From the NCBI RefSeq assembly GCF_024749285.1, contig NZ_CP087196.1, positions 4,712,001 to 4,776,000 of the forward strand: DNA of 64,000 nt, in the 5' to 3' direction. Origin of the DNA: Pseudomonas sp. B21-015. GTDB lineage: Bacteria; Pseudomonadota; Gammaproteobacteria; Pseudomonadales; Pseudomonadaceae. The position numbers and the translations under genes were made by a program. Shown here one piece after another: positions 44,766 through 54,114 of this stretch (positions within the stretch are counted from its first letter, which is position 1; each line of letters opens with the position of its first letter). The notes below the pieces were generated by a model. That model was not told the origin of the DNA. It ran no database searches and saw nothing but the letters and a program-made list of their open reading frames with translations.

Positions 44766-45551
44766 TTACAGATTCTGCGTTACGAACGAGAGCATCTGGT
44801 CGGCGGTGGAGATCACTTTGGAGTTCATCTCGTAGGCGCGCTGAGTGGTGATCATGTTGACCATTTCTTCAACGGTGCTGACGTTGGACGTTTCCAGGGT
44901 GTTCTGCAGCGTGGTGCCGAAACCGGCCAGGCCCGGGGTGCCGACTTGCGGCGCGCCACTGGCAGCGGTTTCCAGGAACAGGTTGTTACCCACCGCTTGC
45001 AGACCGGCCGGGTTGATGAAGTCGGCGGTTTGCAGGTTGCCGATCACCTGGGCGGCCGGGTTGCCGGCAACGGTGATGGACACGGTGCCGTCACGGCCAA
45101 CGGTGAACGTCTGGGCGTTGTTCGGAATGACAATGGCCGGTTCCAGGGCGAAGCCGCTGGCGTTGACGATCTGGCCGTTGGAATCCAGGTGGAAGGTACC
45201 GTCACGGGTGTAGGACGTGGTGCCATCGGGCTGCAGGATCTGGAAGAAACCACGACCGTCGATGGCCATGTCCAACGGCTGTTCGGTGGTTTGCAGGCTG
45301 CCGGCGGTGAAGTTTTTCTGGGTGCCGACGATGCGCACACCGGTACCCACTTGCAGACCCGACGGCAGTTCGCTGTCCTGGGTCGACTGGGCGCCTGGTT
45401 GGCGTTTGACCTGATACAGCAAGTCCTGGAACTCGGCGCGGTCACGTTTGAAACCCGTGGTCGATACGTTCGCCAGGTTGTTGGAAATGGTGGTGAGGTT
45501 GGTGTCCTGGGCGGACAGACCTGTTTTGGCAACCCATAGAGCCGGAAGCAT
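44766..45551 (-). CDS. flgG: Flagellar distal rod protein FlgG
   Basis: FlgG builds the distal rod. The 261 residues match the family length. The N-terminal signature is LWVAKTGLSAQDTNLTTISNNLANVSTTGFKRD, the core is EQPLDMAIDGRGFFQILQPDGTTSYTRDGTFHLD, and the C-terminus is EEMVNMITTQRAYEMNSKVISTADQML. A typical gap of 45 bases separates it from flgF. Confidence 0.97.
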   Translation of the reverse strand: MLPALWVAKTGLSAQDTNLTTISNNLANVSTTGFKRDRAEFQDLLYQVKRQPGAQSTQDSELPSGLQVGTGVRIVGTQKNFTAGSLQTTEQPLDMAIDGRGFFQILQPDGTTSYTRDGTFHLDSNGQIVNASGFALEPAIVIPNNAQTFTVGRDGTVSITVAGNPAAQVIGNLQTADFINPAGLQAVGNNLFLETAASGAPQVGTPGLAGFGTTLQNTLETSNVSTVEEMVNMITTQRAYEMNSKVISTADQMLSFVTQNL

Positions 45552-45596
45552 TCGATTCTCCTCGTGCGCCTGTTTTACGGCGCGACGTTCTGATAA

Positions 45597-46337
45597 TTAG
45601 CTGATCTGCAAGACCCGAGCCATGGCCTGGTCATCGTCTTTGGCGGTGTTCATCATCTTGATGTGCAGCTCGAACTGCTTGGCCAGCGCCAGCACCGAGG
45701 TCATTTCTTCCACGGCATTGACGTTGCTCGACTCAAGGAACCCGGACACCAGCTTGACGTTGGCATCGGCTTGCGCCGGCTTGCCGTCCTGGGTGTGGAT
45801 CGAACCGTCCAGGCCTTTGGTCATGTTCTTGAAGTCCGGGTTGACCAGTTTGATGCGGTCGACTTCGGCCATCACCCGCGGGCCTTCGCCCATCGCACGG
45901 ATGCTGATGGTGCCGTCTTCGCCGACTTCGACTTGCTGCTCGGGCGGCACGGCAATCGGCCCGCCATTGCCCATCACCGGCATACCGTTACCGGCGCGCA
46001 GCACGCCCAGGGCGTCAACGTTCAGGCTGCCGGTGCGCACGTAGCTTTCACCGCCATCGGGGTTCTGCACGGCAATCCAGCCATTGCCTTGCACCGCGAC
46101 ATCGAGGTCGCGACCGGTTTCCACCAGCGTGCCCGCAGAGAAGTCGGTGGCCGGACGTTCGCTCATGGCAAACGCACGCGCCGGAAAGCTGTCACCAAAC
46201 ACCGGCATCGAACGGGCCTGTTCCAGGTCCTTCTGAAAACCGTTGGTAGAGATGTTCGCCAGGTTGTTGGCATGAGCCTTCTGCGCCAGTGCATTCTGGC
46301 TGGCGCCGGTCATTGCCACATAAAGGTACTTGTCCAC
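45597..46337 (-). CDS. flgF: Flagellar proximal rod protein FlgF
   Basis: FlgF is a rod protein homologous to FlgG. The start is taken at GTG 46337 (VDKYLYVAMTGASQNALAQKAHANNLANISTNGFQKD), preceded by GAGGAAAG; the frame extends upstream without similarity. This gives 246 residues, the usual size. The C-terminal part (SNVNAVEEMTSVLALAKQFELHIKMMNTAKDDDQAM) is conserved. It is the first gene of the flgFGHIJKL run in this window and has a sigma-54-like site upstream. Confidence 0.94.
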   Translation of the reverse strand: MDKYLYVAMTGASQNALAQKAHANNLANISTNGFQKDLEQARSMPVFGDSFPARAFAMSERPATDFSAGTLVETGRDLDVAVQGNGWIAVQNPDGGESYVRTGSLNVDALGVLRAGNGMPVMGNGGPIAVPPEQQVEVGEDGTISIRAMGEGPRVMAEVDRIKLVNPDFKNMTKGLDGSIHTQDGKPAQADANVKLVSGFLESSNVNAVEEMTSVLALAKQFELHIKMMNTAKDDDQAMARVLQIS

Positions 46338-46394
46338 ACTCTTTCCTCTGCATGCCGGACGTTTGCCGCCCACCGCTGTACTGCTGAGCCATAA

Positions 46395-46409
46395 GCAATT
46401 TGCAGACCA
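46395..46409 (-). promoter_or_regulatory. Probable sigma-54 promoter of the flgF operon
   Basis: The minus strand reads TGGTCTGCAAATTGC, with GG and GC exactly 10 bases apart and TTGC intact; the CACG part is not conserved. It lies about 60 bases upstream of the flgF GTG. Sigma-54/FleR control of this operon is expected from P. aeruginosa. Confidence 0.5.
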
Positions 46410-46540
46410 ACTTTTTTCTGGCGGCGCAGGGCCCGGCAAACAAGGGACTTGAGGGTTTCAGAGGGGATGGGGGGAATGTATCGAAGACGAAAAACCGGCG
46501 GTGTTATGCCGCTTCGCGGCAATCCTCAGTTTCCGTCACC

Positions 46541-46650
46541 TGATCGTTCCCACGCTCTGAGTGGGAATGCCTCAATGGACGCTCCGCGTCCGCTCTTGGG
46601 ACGCAGAGCGTCCCGGGCTGCATTCCCACGCAGAGCGTGGGAACGATCAG
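46541..46650. repeat. Imperfect palindromic repeat element
   Basis: TGATCGTTCCCACGCTCTG at the left and CAGAGCGTGGGAACGATCA at the right are inverted copies. Between them are second nested arms (GTGGGAATGC / GCATTCCCAC and GGACGCTC / GAGCGTCC). It abuts the phhR stop codon and could end its transcript, but it has the look of a dispersed repeat distinct from the REPINs. Confidence 0.75.
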
Positions 46651-48210
46651 TCAGGTGTTGTCTTTACCGACTTCGTACTCACGCAACTTATTAGCAATAG
46701 TGGTATGCGAAACCCCCAGCCGCTTGCCCAATTGCCGACTGCTCGGATGCTCGGAATACAAGCGCTCCAGCACGGCTTTCTCGAAGCGCCCGACAATCTC
46801 GTCCAACCCGCCCTCGAGGGAGAAATCGCCAAGGGGCTGACGCACACCGTAATCCGGAAGACGAATGTGCTCGGCTTTGACTGTCCCGCCCTCGCACAGG
46901 GAAACCGCCTGAAACAGCACGTTCTCCAACTGCCGCACATTGCCCGGCCAGTGATAGTGACTGAGCCGCTCCATCGCCGCCGGGGCCAGTTTCGGCAACG
47001 GGCAACCGATCTGCCGACTGGCCTGATCGAGGAAATGCTCCACCAACGGCGCCAATCCGTCGAGGCATTCGCGCAACGGCGGAATGTGCAACGAGAGCAC
47101 GTTCAAGCGGTGATACAAATCCTGGCGAAACTCACCGCGAGCACACAGCTCGGACAAGTCCACTTGAGTCGCGCAGATCACCCGCACATCCAGATAAACC
47201 TCTTCATCGCTGCCGACACGACGGAAGCAACCGTCCTGCAGAAAGCGCAGCAATTTCACCTGCAAGCGCGGGCTCATTTCGCCGACGCCATCGAGAAACA
47301 ACGTACCGCCCGCCGTCAGCTCCAACAGCCCGAGCTTGCCTTCGGCCCGCGCTCCTTCGAAGGCACCAGGGCCGTAGCCGAACAGTTCGGTCTCGGCCAT
47401 GGACTCCGGCAGACCGGCGCAGTTGAGCGCCATCAGCGGTGATTGCCCACGCGGGCTCGCCAAGTGACAGGCCCGCGCCAACAACTCTTTGCCGGTGCCG
47501 GTTTCGCCCTCTATCAACAGCGGCGCATCCAGCGGTGCCATGCGTCGCGCTTCGCGAACCACCGCCGCCATCACTTTCGAGCTTTGGAAAATGCTGTCGA
47601 ACCCGCGCAATTCCTGCTTGCGCACGTTATAGATGCGCTCGCCCACCCGGTCCGCCCGGTGCAACGTCAACACCGCGCCGGCCATGGCCTCGCTTTCGTC
47701 ATGTTCCGATTGCAACGGCGCGATGTCGGCGAGAAACACATCCCCCTTGACCTTCACCCGCAAGCCGTTGATCCGTGACTTGTTGGCGCGCACCAGCTCC
47801 GGCAAATCGAAGTCCTCGGCGTACCGCGACAGCGGAATCCCCGGCACCTCATCCACCCGCACCCCGAGCAACTGCGCCGCCGCACGGTTGGCCGCGACGA
47901 TGGAGCCGCCCATGTCGATCGACAGCACCGGAAACTCCAGGGCACCGAGCAAGGCATTGAGCTCCATGTGCCGACGCTCGCTAGGCATCAGCCCTACGCG
48001 CTTGACGCCGAATACCCCGCCAATCGCCTCGAACTTCGGGCGCAACGCCTGGAACTGAATATTGATCAGGTTCGGGCAGTGCAGATAGATCGCATTGCCA
48101 TGTTCACCGCCCACTTCGCCGCGAGCGACGTTGATCCCGTACTCGACCAACAGGTTGAGAATGTCGCGCAGGATACCGATGCGGTTCTGGCAGTGAACTT
48201 TGATGCGCAT
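46651..48210 (-). CDS. phhR: Transcriptional regulator PhhR (TyrR family)
   Basis: PhhR senses aromatic amino acids and activates phhABC and related genes. The 519-residue start at ATG 48210 (MRIKVHCQNRIGILRDIL) gives an N-terminal ACT domain, then a PAS domain (about 80-180) and an AAA+ domain with Walker A GETGTGKE. The loop reads GAFEGA instead of GAFTGA, so it should not work with sigma-54, as known for TyrR/PhhR. The C-terminal helix-turn-helix is LGKRLGVSHTTIANKLREY. It is divergent from phhA. Confidence 0.94.
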   Translation of the reverse strand: MRIKVHCQNRIGILRDILNLLVEYGINVARGEVGGEHGNAIYLHCPNLINIQFQALRPKFEAIGGVFGVKRVGLMPSERRHMELNALLGALEFPVLSIDMGGSIVAANRAAAQLLGVRVDEVPGIPLSRYAEDFDLPELVRANKSRINGLRVKVKGDVFLADIAPLQSEHDESEAMAGAVLTLHRADRVGERIYNVRKQELRGFDSIFQSSKVMAAVVREARRMAPLDAPLLIEGETGTGKELLARACHLASPRGQSPLMALNCAGLPESMAETELFGYGPGAFEGARAEGKLGLLELTAGGTLFLDGVGEMSPRLQVKLLRFLQDGCFRRVGSDEEVYLDVRVICATQVDLSELCARGEFRQDLYHRLNVLSLHIPPLRECLDGLAPLVEHFLDQASRQIGCPLPKLAPAAMERLSHYHWPGNVRQLENVLFQAVSLCEGGTVKAEHIRLPDYGVRQPLGDFSLEGGLDEIVGRFEKAVLERLYSEHPSSRQLGKRLGVSHTTIANKLREYEVGKDNT

Positions 48211-48525
48211 ATAAAGGCCCGAAAAAGCGGTGAGTGAGGTTGATGCCTGGCGCACAACCTGTGGGGTATTCGCAGTGCCCTCGGACATTTTTTGCCGAGC
48301 GGCTCAGTTAGTCGTCAAGATTATGTGACAGGTAGAGCGTATTTCAAACCCTGAGAACTCAATACTTGCGCCATAGCGGCCAATCCGTAACGAATACTTT
48401 ACAAAAAGCACGGACTTTTCCTACGCATAACGGGAATCACCTGCTGCAACACCGCACACCTTGGGGTATTTCTAGGTCCATAGCTGTACACATAACAAGA
48501 ACGAATCCCCTAGCAGGAGAGCAGC
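48211..48525. other. Divergent control region phhR/phhA
   Basis: About 315 bases without a gene. A TyrR/PhhR-type inverted repeat lies at 48386-48403, about 125 bases upstream of phhA. Standard -10/-35 elements for phhA could not be fixed with confidence. The phhA ATG is preceded by a good AGGAGAG site. Confidence 0.6.
48386..48403 (+). promoter_or_regulatory. Probable PhhR-binding box upstream of phhA
   Basis: CGTAAC-GAATAC-TTTACA: two half-sites with 6 bases between, close to the TyrR box TGTAAA-N6-TTTACA and to PhhR sites of P. putida (recalled as TGTAAC-N6-GTTACA). The location between divergent phhR and phhA fits. Confidence 0.6.
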
Positions 48526-49314
48526 ATGAAGCAGACGCAATACGTGGCTCGCGAGCCCGATGCGCAAGGTTTTATCGACTACCCCGCCGAAGAACACGCG
48601 GTGTGGAACACGCTGATCACTCGCCAGCTGAAAGTGGTCGAGGGCCGTGCGTGCCAGGAATACCTGGACGGTATCGAAAAACTCGGTCTGCCCCACGACC
48701 GCATTCCGCAACTCGGTGAAATCAACAAAGTCCTCGGTGAAACCACCGGCTGGCAGGTTGCCCGAGTCCCCGCACTGATTCCCTTCCAGACCTTTTTCGA
48801 ATTACTGGCGAGCAAACAGTTTCCGGTGGCGACCTTCATTCGTACCCGCGAAGAGCTGGATTACCTGCAAGAGCCAGACATTTTCCACGAAATCTTTGGC
48901 CACTGTCCGCTGCTGACCAACCCCTGGTTCGCCGAATTCACCCACACCTACGGCAAACTCGGCCTACAGGCTTCCAAGGAAGAACGGGTGTACCTGGCGC
49001 GTCTGTACTGGATGACCATCGAGTTCGGCCTGGTCGACACATCGCAAGGCCTGCGCATCTATGGCGGCGGCATTCTGTCCTCGCCCAAAGAAACCGTTTA
49101 TTCCCTGTCGGACGCACCTGAGCATCAGGCCTTCGACCCGCTGGAATGCATGCGCACGCCATACCGCATCGACATTCTGCAACCGTTGTACTTTGTCCTG
49201 CCGAACCTCAAGCGCCTGTTCGACCTGGCCCACGAAGACATCATTGGCATGGTCAAACAAGGCATGCAGCTTGGATTGCACGCACCGAAATTTCCGCCAA
49301 AAGCTGCGTGACCC
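48526..49314 (+). CDS. phhA: Phenylalanine 4-hydroxylase
   Basis: PhhA hydroxylates phenylalanine to tyrosine with tetrahydrobiopterin and a non-haem iron. The 262-residue enzyme has the iron ligands His121 and His126 (HEIFGH) and Glu166 (MTIEFGL), and GGGILSSPKETVYSL in the pterin pocket region. It heads phhABC with a strong AGGAGAG site. It is inducible through PhhR. Confidence 0.96.
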
Positions 49315-49416
49315 GCGCCTTTTGGCATCAAGTGAGTCTGTTACGGATCGCCGCTTTGCTTTAGCGTGGTCCCACTGACGACCGTTTTTCAAAACACTCG
49401 ATTTCAGGAACACATC

Positions 49417-49773
49417 ATGTCCACATTAAACCAAGCCCACTGCGAAGCCTGCCGCGCCGATGCCCCTCAGGTCAGCGACGAAGAATTGCCGATCCTGATC
49501 AAGCAGATCCCTGACTGGAACATCGAAGTCCGCGACAGCGTGATGCAGTTGGAAAAAGTTTTTCTGTTCAAGAACTTCAAACACGCGCTGGCGTTCACCA
49601 ACGCGGTCGGCGAAATCTCTGAGGCCGAAGGTCACCACCCGGGCCTGCTGACCGAGTGGGGCAAAGTCACCGTGACCTGGTGGAGCCACTCCATCAAGGG
49701 CCTGCACCGCAACGATTTCATCATGGCCGCGCGCACCGACGAAGTGGCCAAAGACGCCGAGGGCCGCAAATAA
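49417..49773 (+). CDS. phhB: Pterin-4a-carbinolamine dehydratase
   Basis: PhhB regenerates the pterin cofactor after each phenylalanine hydroxylation. The 118-residue protein has the family core [34 protein letters not shown], with the catalytic His pair in HHP. The start is at ATG 49417 with AGGA upstream, which excludes a longer GTG frame. The stop TAA shares one base with the phhC ATG. Confidence 0.95.
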   Translation: MSTLNQAHCEACRADAPQVSDEELPILIKQIPDWNIEVRDSVMQLEKVFLFKNFKHALAFTNAVGEISEAEGHHPGLLTEWGKVTVTWWSHSIKGLHRNDFIMAARTDEVAKDAEGRK

Positions 49774-50966
49774 TGCATTTCGACGCCATCGGCCGAGTAC
49801 CCGGCGACCCGATTCTCGGCCTGATGGAGGCCTATGCGCAGGACCCCAACCCGCGCAAATTCGACCTTGGCGTGGGTGTCTATAAAGATGCCCAGGGCCT
49901 GACGCCCATCCTCGAAGCGGTGAAGCTTGCCGAGCAGCGCCTAGTGGATCGCCAAGCCACCAAGACCTACATCGGCGGTCACGGCGATGCTGCGTTCGGC
50001 AAGGTCATCAACGAGTTGGTGCTGGGCGCCGATTCGGCGCTGATCGCCGAGCAACGGGCCGGTGCCACTCAGACGCCGGGCGGCACCGGCGCGCTGCGCT
50101 TGAGCGCCGATTTCATTGCCCAATGCCTGCCGGGCCGAGGCGTATGGTTGAGCAACCCGACCTGGCCGATCCACGAAACCATTTTCGCGGCAGCGGGGGT
50201 CAAGGTCAGTCACTACCCGTACGTGGGCAGCGATAACCGTCTGGATGTGGACGCGATGCTCGCGGTGCTCAATGAAGCGCCCAAGGGCGACGTGGTGCTG
50301 CTGCACGCCTGCTGCCACAACCCGACCGGTTTCGACCTGTCCCACGACGATTGGCGCCGGGTGCTGGACGTGGTGCGCAGTCGTGATTTGCTGCCACTGA
50401 TCGACTTCGCCTATCAGGGCTTTGGCGACGGCCTGGAGCAAGATGCCTGGTCGACCCGGCTGTTCGCCGCCGAGTTGCCGGAAGTGCTGATCACCAGTTC
50501 CTGCTCGAAGAACTTCGGCCTGTACCGCGACCGCACCGGCGCGCTGATTGTCTGCACGCAAACCGCCGACAAGCTGCTGGATATCCGCAGCCAACTGGCC
50601 AACATCGCCCGCAACCTGTGGTCGACACCACCGGATCATGGCGCCGCCGTGGTCGCGACCATCCTTGGCGATCCAGAGCTGAAAAGCCGCTGGGCCGACG
50701 AAGTGGAAGCCATGCGTTTGCGTATCGCCCAGTTGCGCAGCGGTCTGGTCGAAGCACTTGAACCCCATGGCTTGCGCGAGCGGTTTGCGCATATTGGCGT
50801 GCAACGCGGGATGTTTTCCTACACCGGCTTGTCGCCGGAGCAGGTCAAGCAACTGCGCGAGCATCACAGTGTGTACATGGTCAGCTCGGGCCGGGCGAAC
50901 GTGGCCGGGATTGATGCGACGCGCCTGGATCTGCTGGCCGAGGCCATCGCTGACGTTTGCAAATAA
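49773..50966 (+). CDS. phhC: Aromatic amino acid aminotransferase
   Basis: A class I aminotransferase that takes tyrosine on to 4-hydroxyphenylpyruvate. The 397-residue protein has the PLP Lys246 in SSCSKNFGLY. It also has HNPTGFDLS (around 182-190) and Arg-rich C-terminal segments for carboxylate binding. The ATG ([17 protein letters not shown]) overlaps the phhB stop (TAATG), so it is coupled to phhB. Confidence 0.94.
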   Translation: MHFDAIGRVPGDPILGLMEAYAQDPNPRKFDLGVGVYKDAQGLTPILEAVKLAEQRLVDRQATKTYIGGHGDAAFGKVINELVLGADSALIAEQRAGATQTPGGTGALRLSADFIAQCLPGRGVWLSNPTWPIHETIFAAAGVKVSHYPYVGSDNRLDVDAMLAVLNEAPKGDVVLLHACCHNPTGFDLSHDDWRRVLDVVRSRDLLPLIDFAYQGFGDGLEQDAWSTRLFAAELPEVLITSSCSKNFGLYRDRTGALIVCTQTADKLLDIRSQLANIARNLWSTPPDHGAAVVATILGDPELKSRWADEVEAMRLRIAQLRSGLVEALEPHGLRERFAHIGVQRGMFSYTGLSPEQVKQLREHHSVYMVSSGRANVAGIDATRLDLLAEAIADVCK

Positions 50967-50990
50967 CCATCGAGCACTGCAAGTCCCCCT

Positions 50991-51016
50991 GTGGGAGCGG
51001 GCTTGCCCGCTCCCAC
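50991..51016. repeat. Single REP palindrome downstream of phhC
   Basis: GTGGGAGCGGGCTTGCCCGCTCCCAC is a near-perfect palindrome of REP type, 25 bases past the phhC stop. It could also serve as a transcript 3' end. Confidence 0.8.
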
Positions 51017-51182
51017 ATTTGAATGTGTGTCGCCCCCTCTTATCGACCTGTCTAGACAATCCCATCCGTCGCAACATGTGGACATAAAAGTCTATTTGTC
51101 ATTTCTCCTGCTGTATCCTGCCCAGGCTTTTTTAAAGCGCGGATCTACCAGATCTATCAACAGACTTAGCGAGGAGCGCGAC

Positions 51183-51314
51183 ATGCACGAGATCCCTAAT
51201 CTCCCCTTCCCAAGCCTGCACGAAACTGAGCAGACAACCACGCAACAAGCCGGTGCCCAACAGCCCGAGACGAAAGAAGCACCTGAACGCCGCCAGGCCG
51301 ACAGCGAAGACTGA
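51183..51314 (+). CDS. Small hydrophilic protein of unknown function
   Basis: A 43-residue peptide rich in Glu, Gln and Pro (ETKEAPERRQADSED at the end). It has an excellent ribosome site (GAGGAGCGCGAC before ATG). No motif, membrane segment or signal is recognisable. It lies between phhC and a second tiny gene. Confidence 0.6.
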   Translation: MHEIPNLPFPSLHETEQTTTQQAGAQQPETKEAPERRQADSED

Positions 51315-51334
51315 TACACCCGCACCACCAGACC

Positions 51335-51366
51335 GTGTGGAAAGCGCTAATATGCGCTTTCCACAC
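51335..51366. repeat. Perfect 13-bp inverted repeat with a TAATAT loop
   Basis: GTGTGGAAAGCGC, the loop TAATAT and the exact inverted copy GCGCTTTCCACAC. No T run follows, so it is not a standard terminator on the plus strand. It stands between the two tiny genes, 24 bases before the second ATG. Confidence 0.8.
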
Positions 51367-51390
51367 CGCCTGAACCGCGAGCCCCGCACC

Positions 51391-51573
51391 ATGAGCGATG
51401 ATTTTACTGAAGCACAGGCCAGCGTCCTGATCGGCACCGCCGAGAAGATGATCGACATCTGGAACCGCCTTTCCCCCGAGAAGCAAGCCGCCCTGCTGGC
51501 CCGCTTCGGCAGCGAAGAAAACGCCCTGGCCGCCCTGGTCACGACGCAACTGGTAGCCCCTGCAAAATCCTGA
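51391..51573 (+). CDS. Small conserved hypothetical protein
   Basis: A 60-residue helical protein (MSDDFTEAQASVLIGTAEKMIDIWNRLSPEKQAALLARFGSEE...). The ATG at 51391 is preferred. An in-frame ATG at 51352 would start inside the palindrome. Function is unknown and no membrane segment is present. Codon use is typical of the chromosome. Confidence 0.6.
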   Translation: MSDDFTEAQASVLIGTAEKMIDIWNRLSPEKQAALLARFGSEENALAALVTTQLVAPAKS

Positions 51574-51677
51574 CTCATCCCGTTCGGCAAATAGTTTTAC
51601 TTTTTCACGCCTCGCGACTGTCCACGCCGCTATCATAAGCAGCCTATCTATCCTGCTGCCCCGTGGACCTTTTACCC

Positions 51678-52877
51678 ATGTCAAAAACCCAGCGCCCCTT
51701 GGCGGTCACGCTGCAAGTTGTCTCCATCGTCCTGTTCACGTTCATCGGTTACCTGAATATCGGCATTCCCCTGGCCGTACTGCCGGGCTACGTCCACAGC
51801 GACCTCGGTTTCGGCGCCGTGATCGCCGGGCTGGTGATCAGTGTGCAATACCTGGCCACCCTGCTCAGCCGCCCGTACGCCGGGCGCATCATCGATAACA
51901 AGGGCAGCAAACTGGCGGTGATGTATGGCCTCGCCGGCTGTGGTTTGAGCGGTGTATTCATGCTGATTTCCGCCTGGACCCAAAGCCTGCCGACGTTAAG
52001 CCTGATCAGTCTGTTGATCGGTCGTCTGGTGCTCGGCAGCGCGGAAAGTCTGGTGGGTTCCGGGTCGATCGGCTGGGGCATCGGCCGCGTCGGCGCGGCG
52101 AACACCGCCAAGGTCATCTCCTGGAACGGCATCGCCAGTTATGGCGCGTTGGCGGTCGGCGCACCGCTGGGGGTGCTACTGGTGAGCCAACTGGGTTTGT
52201 GGAGCATGGGCGTGAGCATCGTGCTGCTGGCCGTGCTGGGCGTGGCGCTGGCCTGGCCGAAAACCGCGGCACCGATTGTCGCAGGTGAACGTTTGCCGTT
52301 CATGCATGTGCTGGGACGGGTATTTCCTCATGGCTGCGGTCTGGCGCTGGGCTCCATCGGCTTTGGCACCATCGCGACCTTCATTACCCTGTACTACGCG
52401 ACTCAGCATTGGTCCAACGCGGTGCTGTGCCTGAGCTTGTTCGGCGCCAGTTTTATCGGTGCGCGACTGCTGTTCGGTAACCTGATCAACCGCCTCGGCG
52501 GCTTTCGCGTGGCAATTGCCTGCCTCTCGGTGGAAACCCTCGGGCTGTTGCTGCTGTGGCTCGCGCCGGACGCTCATTGGGCACTGGCTGGCGCGGCACT
52601 GAGCGGTTTCGGTTTCTCGCTGGTGTTCCCGGCCTTGGGCGTGGAAGCGGTCAACCTGGTGCCCGCTTCCAGCCGTGGCGCGGCGGTCGGGGCTTATTCG
52701 CTGTTCATCGATTTGTCGCTGGGGATTACCGGACCGCTGGCGGGTGCGATTGCGGCAGGCTTCGGTTTTGCCTCGATCTTCCTGTTCGCCGCCCTCGCCG
52801 CCTTGAGCGGATTGATGCTGAGCGTTTACTTGTACCGGCAGGCGCCAAAGTATCGGGAAGAACGTGAAGCCCGCTAG
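51678..52877 (+). CDS. Major facilitator superfamily transporter (YhhS/YfcJ-like)
   Basis: A 399-residue inner-membrane protein with about 12 hydrophobic segments. The MFS loop 2-3 motif appears as [14 protein letters not shown] (about 58-71). The start is at ATG 51678 ([15 protein letters not shown]). Similarity in style to E. coli YhhS/YfcJ efflux permeases suggests sugar or drug efflux, but the substrate is not evident. It converges on arfB with a 4-base overlap of stop regions. Confidence 0.85.
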   Translation: MSKTQRPLAVTLQVVSIVLFTFIGYLNIGIPLAVLPGYVHSDLGFGAVIAGLVISVQYLATLLSRPYAGRIIDNKGSKLAVMYGLAGCGLSGVFMLISAWTQSLPTLSLISLLIGRLVLGSAESLVGSGSIGWGIGRVGAANTAKVISWNGIASYGALAVGAPLGVLLVSQLGLWSMGVSIVLLAVLGVALAWPKTAAPIVAGERLPFMHVLGRVFPHGCGLALGSIGFGTIATFITLYYATQHWSNAVLCLSLFGASFIGARLLFGNLINRLGGFRVAIACLSVETLGLLLLWLAPDAHWALAGAALSGFGFSLVFPALGVEAVNLVPASSRGAAVGAYSLFIDLSLGITGPLAGAIAAGFGFASIFLFAALAALSGLMLSVYLYRQAPKYREEREAR

Positions 52878-53287
52878 AAATCCACCTTGCCACGCCCGGC
52901 CTTGATGCTGCCGCGTTTGGTCTTGGATTCGAGCCGACGTTTCTTCGAACCGAGGGTCGGCTTGGTCGGGCGGCGTTTCTTTTCGACTTTGGTGGCACTG
53001 AGGATCAATTCGGTCAGACGCTCCAGTGCGTCGGCGCGGTTCTGCTCCTGCGTGCGGTACTGCTGGGCCTTGATGATCAACACACCTTCGCTGGTGATGC
53101 GACTGTCGCGCAGCGCCAACAGCCGCTCCTTGTAGAACTCGGGCAAGGACGAGGCCGGAATGTCGAAGCGCAGATGCACGGCGCTGGAGACTTTATTGAC
53201 GTTCTGCCCACCGGCACCTTGTGCGCGAATGGCCGTCAATTCGATCTCGGCATCCGGCAGATGCACGTTGTTGGAAATCACCAGCAT
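52874..53287 (-). CDS. arfB: Peptidyl-tRNA hydrolase ArfB (ribosome rescue)
   Basis: ArfB (YaeJ) releases ribosomes stalled at the end of non-stop mRNAs when trans-translation fails. The 137-residue protein has the catalytic GGQ (26-28) in [23 protein letters not shown] basic C-terminal tail ([25 protein letters not shown]) enters the empty mRNA channel. Its size separates it from RF2-type factors. A good ArfB call. Confidence 0.94.
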   Translation of the reverse strand: MLVISNNVHLPDAEIELTAIRAQGAGGQNVNKVSSAVHLRFDIPASSLPEFYKERLLALRDSRITSEGVLIIKAQQYRTQEQNRADALERLTELILSATKVEKKRRPTKPTLGSKKRRLESKTKRGSIKAGRGKVDF

Positions 53288-53309
53288 GGAAAATCACTAC
53301 CTCAGGTCG

Positions 53310-54005
53310 CTATGCGACAGATAAACCCAACTCCGACAGCAGCATCGAGGCTTGTGCGCGAGAAATCACGGCACCCTTGAACAGTTTGGCATCATTGAGC
53401 CGAAAACCGCTCAAATCGGCACCGCGCAAATCCGCACCGGCAAACGTCGCCCCATTGATACGTGCATGCGCCAGGCTGCAATCGACAAACTCAGCCTTGC
53501 GAAAGTCCGCATCGCTCAAGTCCGCCTCAGAGAAATCCAGGTTGCTCAGCGTGCTCCTGGCAAATGACATTCCCGGCAAGAAAGCACTGTTAAGTCGCGT
53601 TTCACTGAATGAAAGGCCCAGGCTCGAACAGTGACTGAAGTTCGCGCCCGTCAACTTGCATCCGTCGAAATTGACTTGCGCCAGTTTGGCTCGCTGCCAT
53701 CGAGTGTTGTTCAAATCACAATTACTGAACGATGCCTCCAGCAGATGTGCCGCTTCGAAAATCGCGTGCGCACCCCGACAACCCTTCCATTGCGTTCCCT
53801 CCAGGCGCGCCCCGAGAAACTGGCTGCGCAACAATATGCAACGCTGGAACTCGCAGTGATCCAGCACCAGCCTCGACAAATCAGCGTCGGTAAAGTCCAC
53901 GCCCGTGAAGCGCAATGGCACGTTGCTCCCGTCAATCAGCGCTTGAACATCTTCACGACCCAGCATCCCGCCTTCGATTTCATAATGTGTCTGCCCTTCG
54001 CCCAT
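53310..54005 (-). CDS. Pentapeptide-repeat protein
   Basis: A 231-residue protein dominated by A(D/N)LXX-type pentapeptides (FTDADLSRL, LTGANFSHC, SEADLSDADFRKAEF, GADLRGADLSGF). These predict a right-handed quadrilateral beta-helix of about 30 repeats. The Qnr family of gyrase protectors has this architecture and size range, but there is no direct evidence of that role. The gene begins 22 bases upstream of the arfB start and is preceded by the aroP-type permease terminator. Confidence 0.85.
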   Translation of the reverse strand: MGEGQTHYEIEGGMLGREDVQALIDGSNVPLRFTGVDFTDADLSRLVLDHCEFQRCILLRSQFLGARLEGTQWKGCRGAHAIFEAAHLLEASFSNCDLNNTRWQRAKLAQVNFDGCKLTGANFSHCSSLGLSFSETRLNSAFLPGMSFARSTLSNLDFSEADLSDADFRKAEFVDCSLAHARINGATFAGADLRGADLSGFRLNDAKLFKGAVISRAQASMLLSELGLSVA

Positions 54006-54071
54006 GCCTGGCTCCTATGTGATTGGATTGGCTGAAGGCAGTCTATCGCCACCTCGCGTAGGACCGCAGAC

Positions 54072-54099
54072 AAAAAAACCGGCAGAAGCCGGCTTTTTT
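54072..54099 (-). terminator. Rho-independent terminator downstream of the amino acid permease
   Basis: AAAAAACCGGC-AGAA-GCCGGCTTTTTT lies 16 bases past the permease stop on the minus strand, with a T run. Confidence 0.85.
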
Positions 54100-54114
54100 G
54101 TTGTCATCCTTTGC

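Larger units (their letters stand above)
46338..46650. other. Intergenic region between phhR and flgF
   Basis: The region holds a sigma-54-like promoter for flgF near 46400 and a large imperfect palindromic element at 46541-46650. No other supportable gene. Confidence 0.6.

Noticed and set aside
49941..51077. A 378-residue minus-strand frame opposite phhC
   Set aside because: Shadow of the aminotransferase gene, which has a PLP lysine motif and a coupled start.
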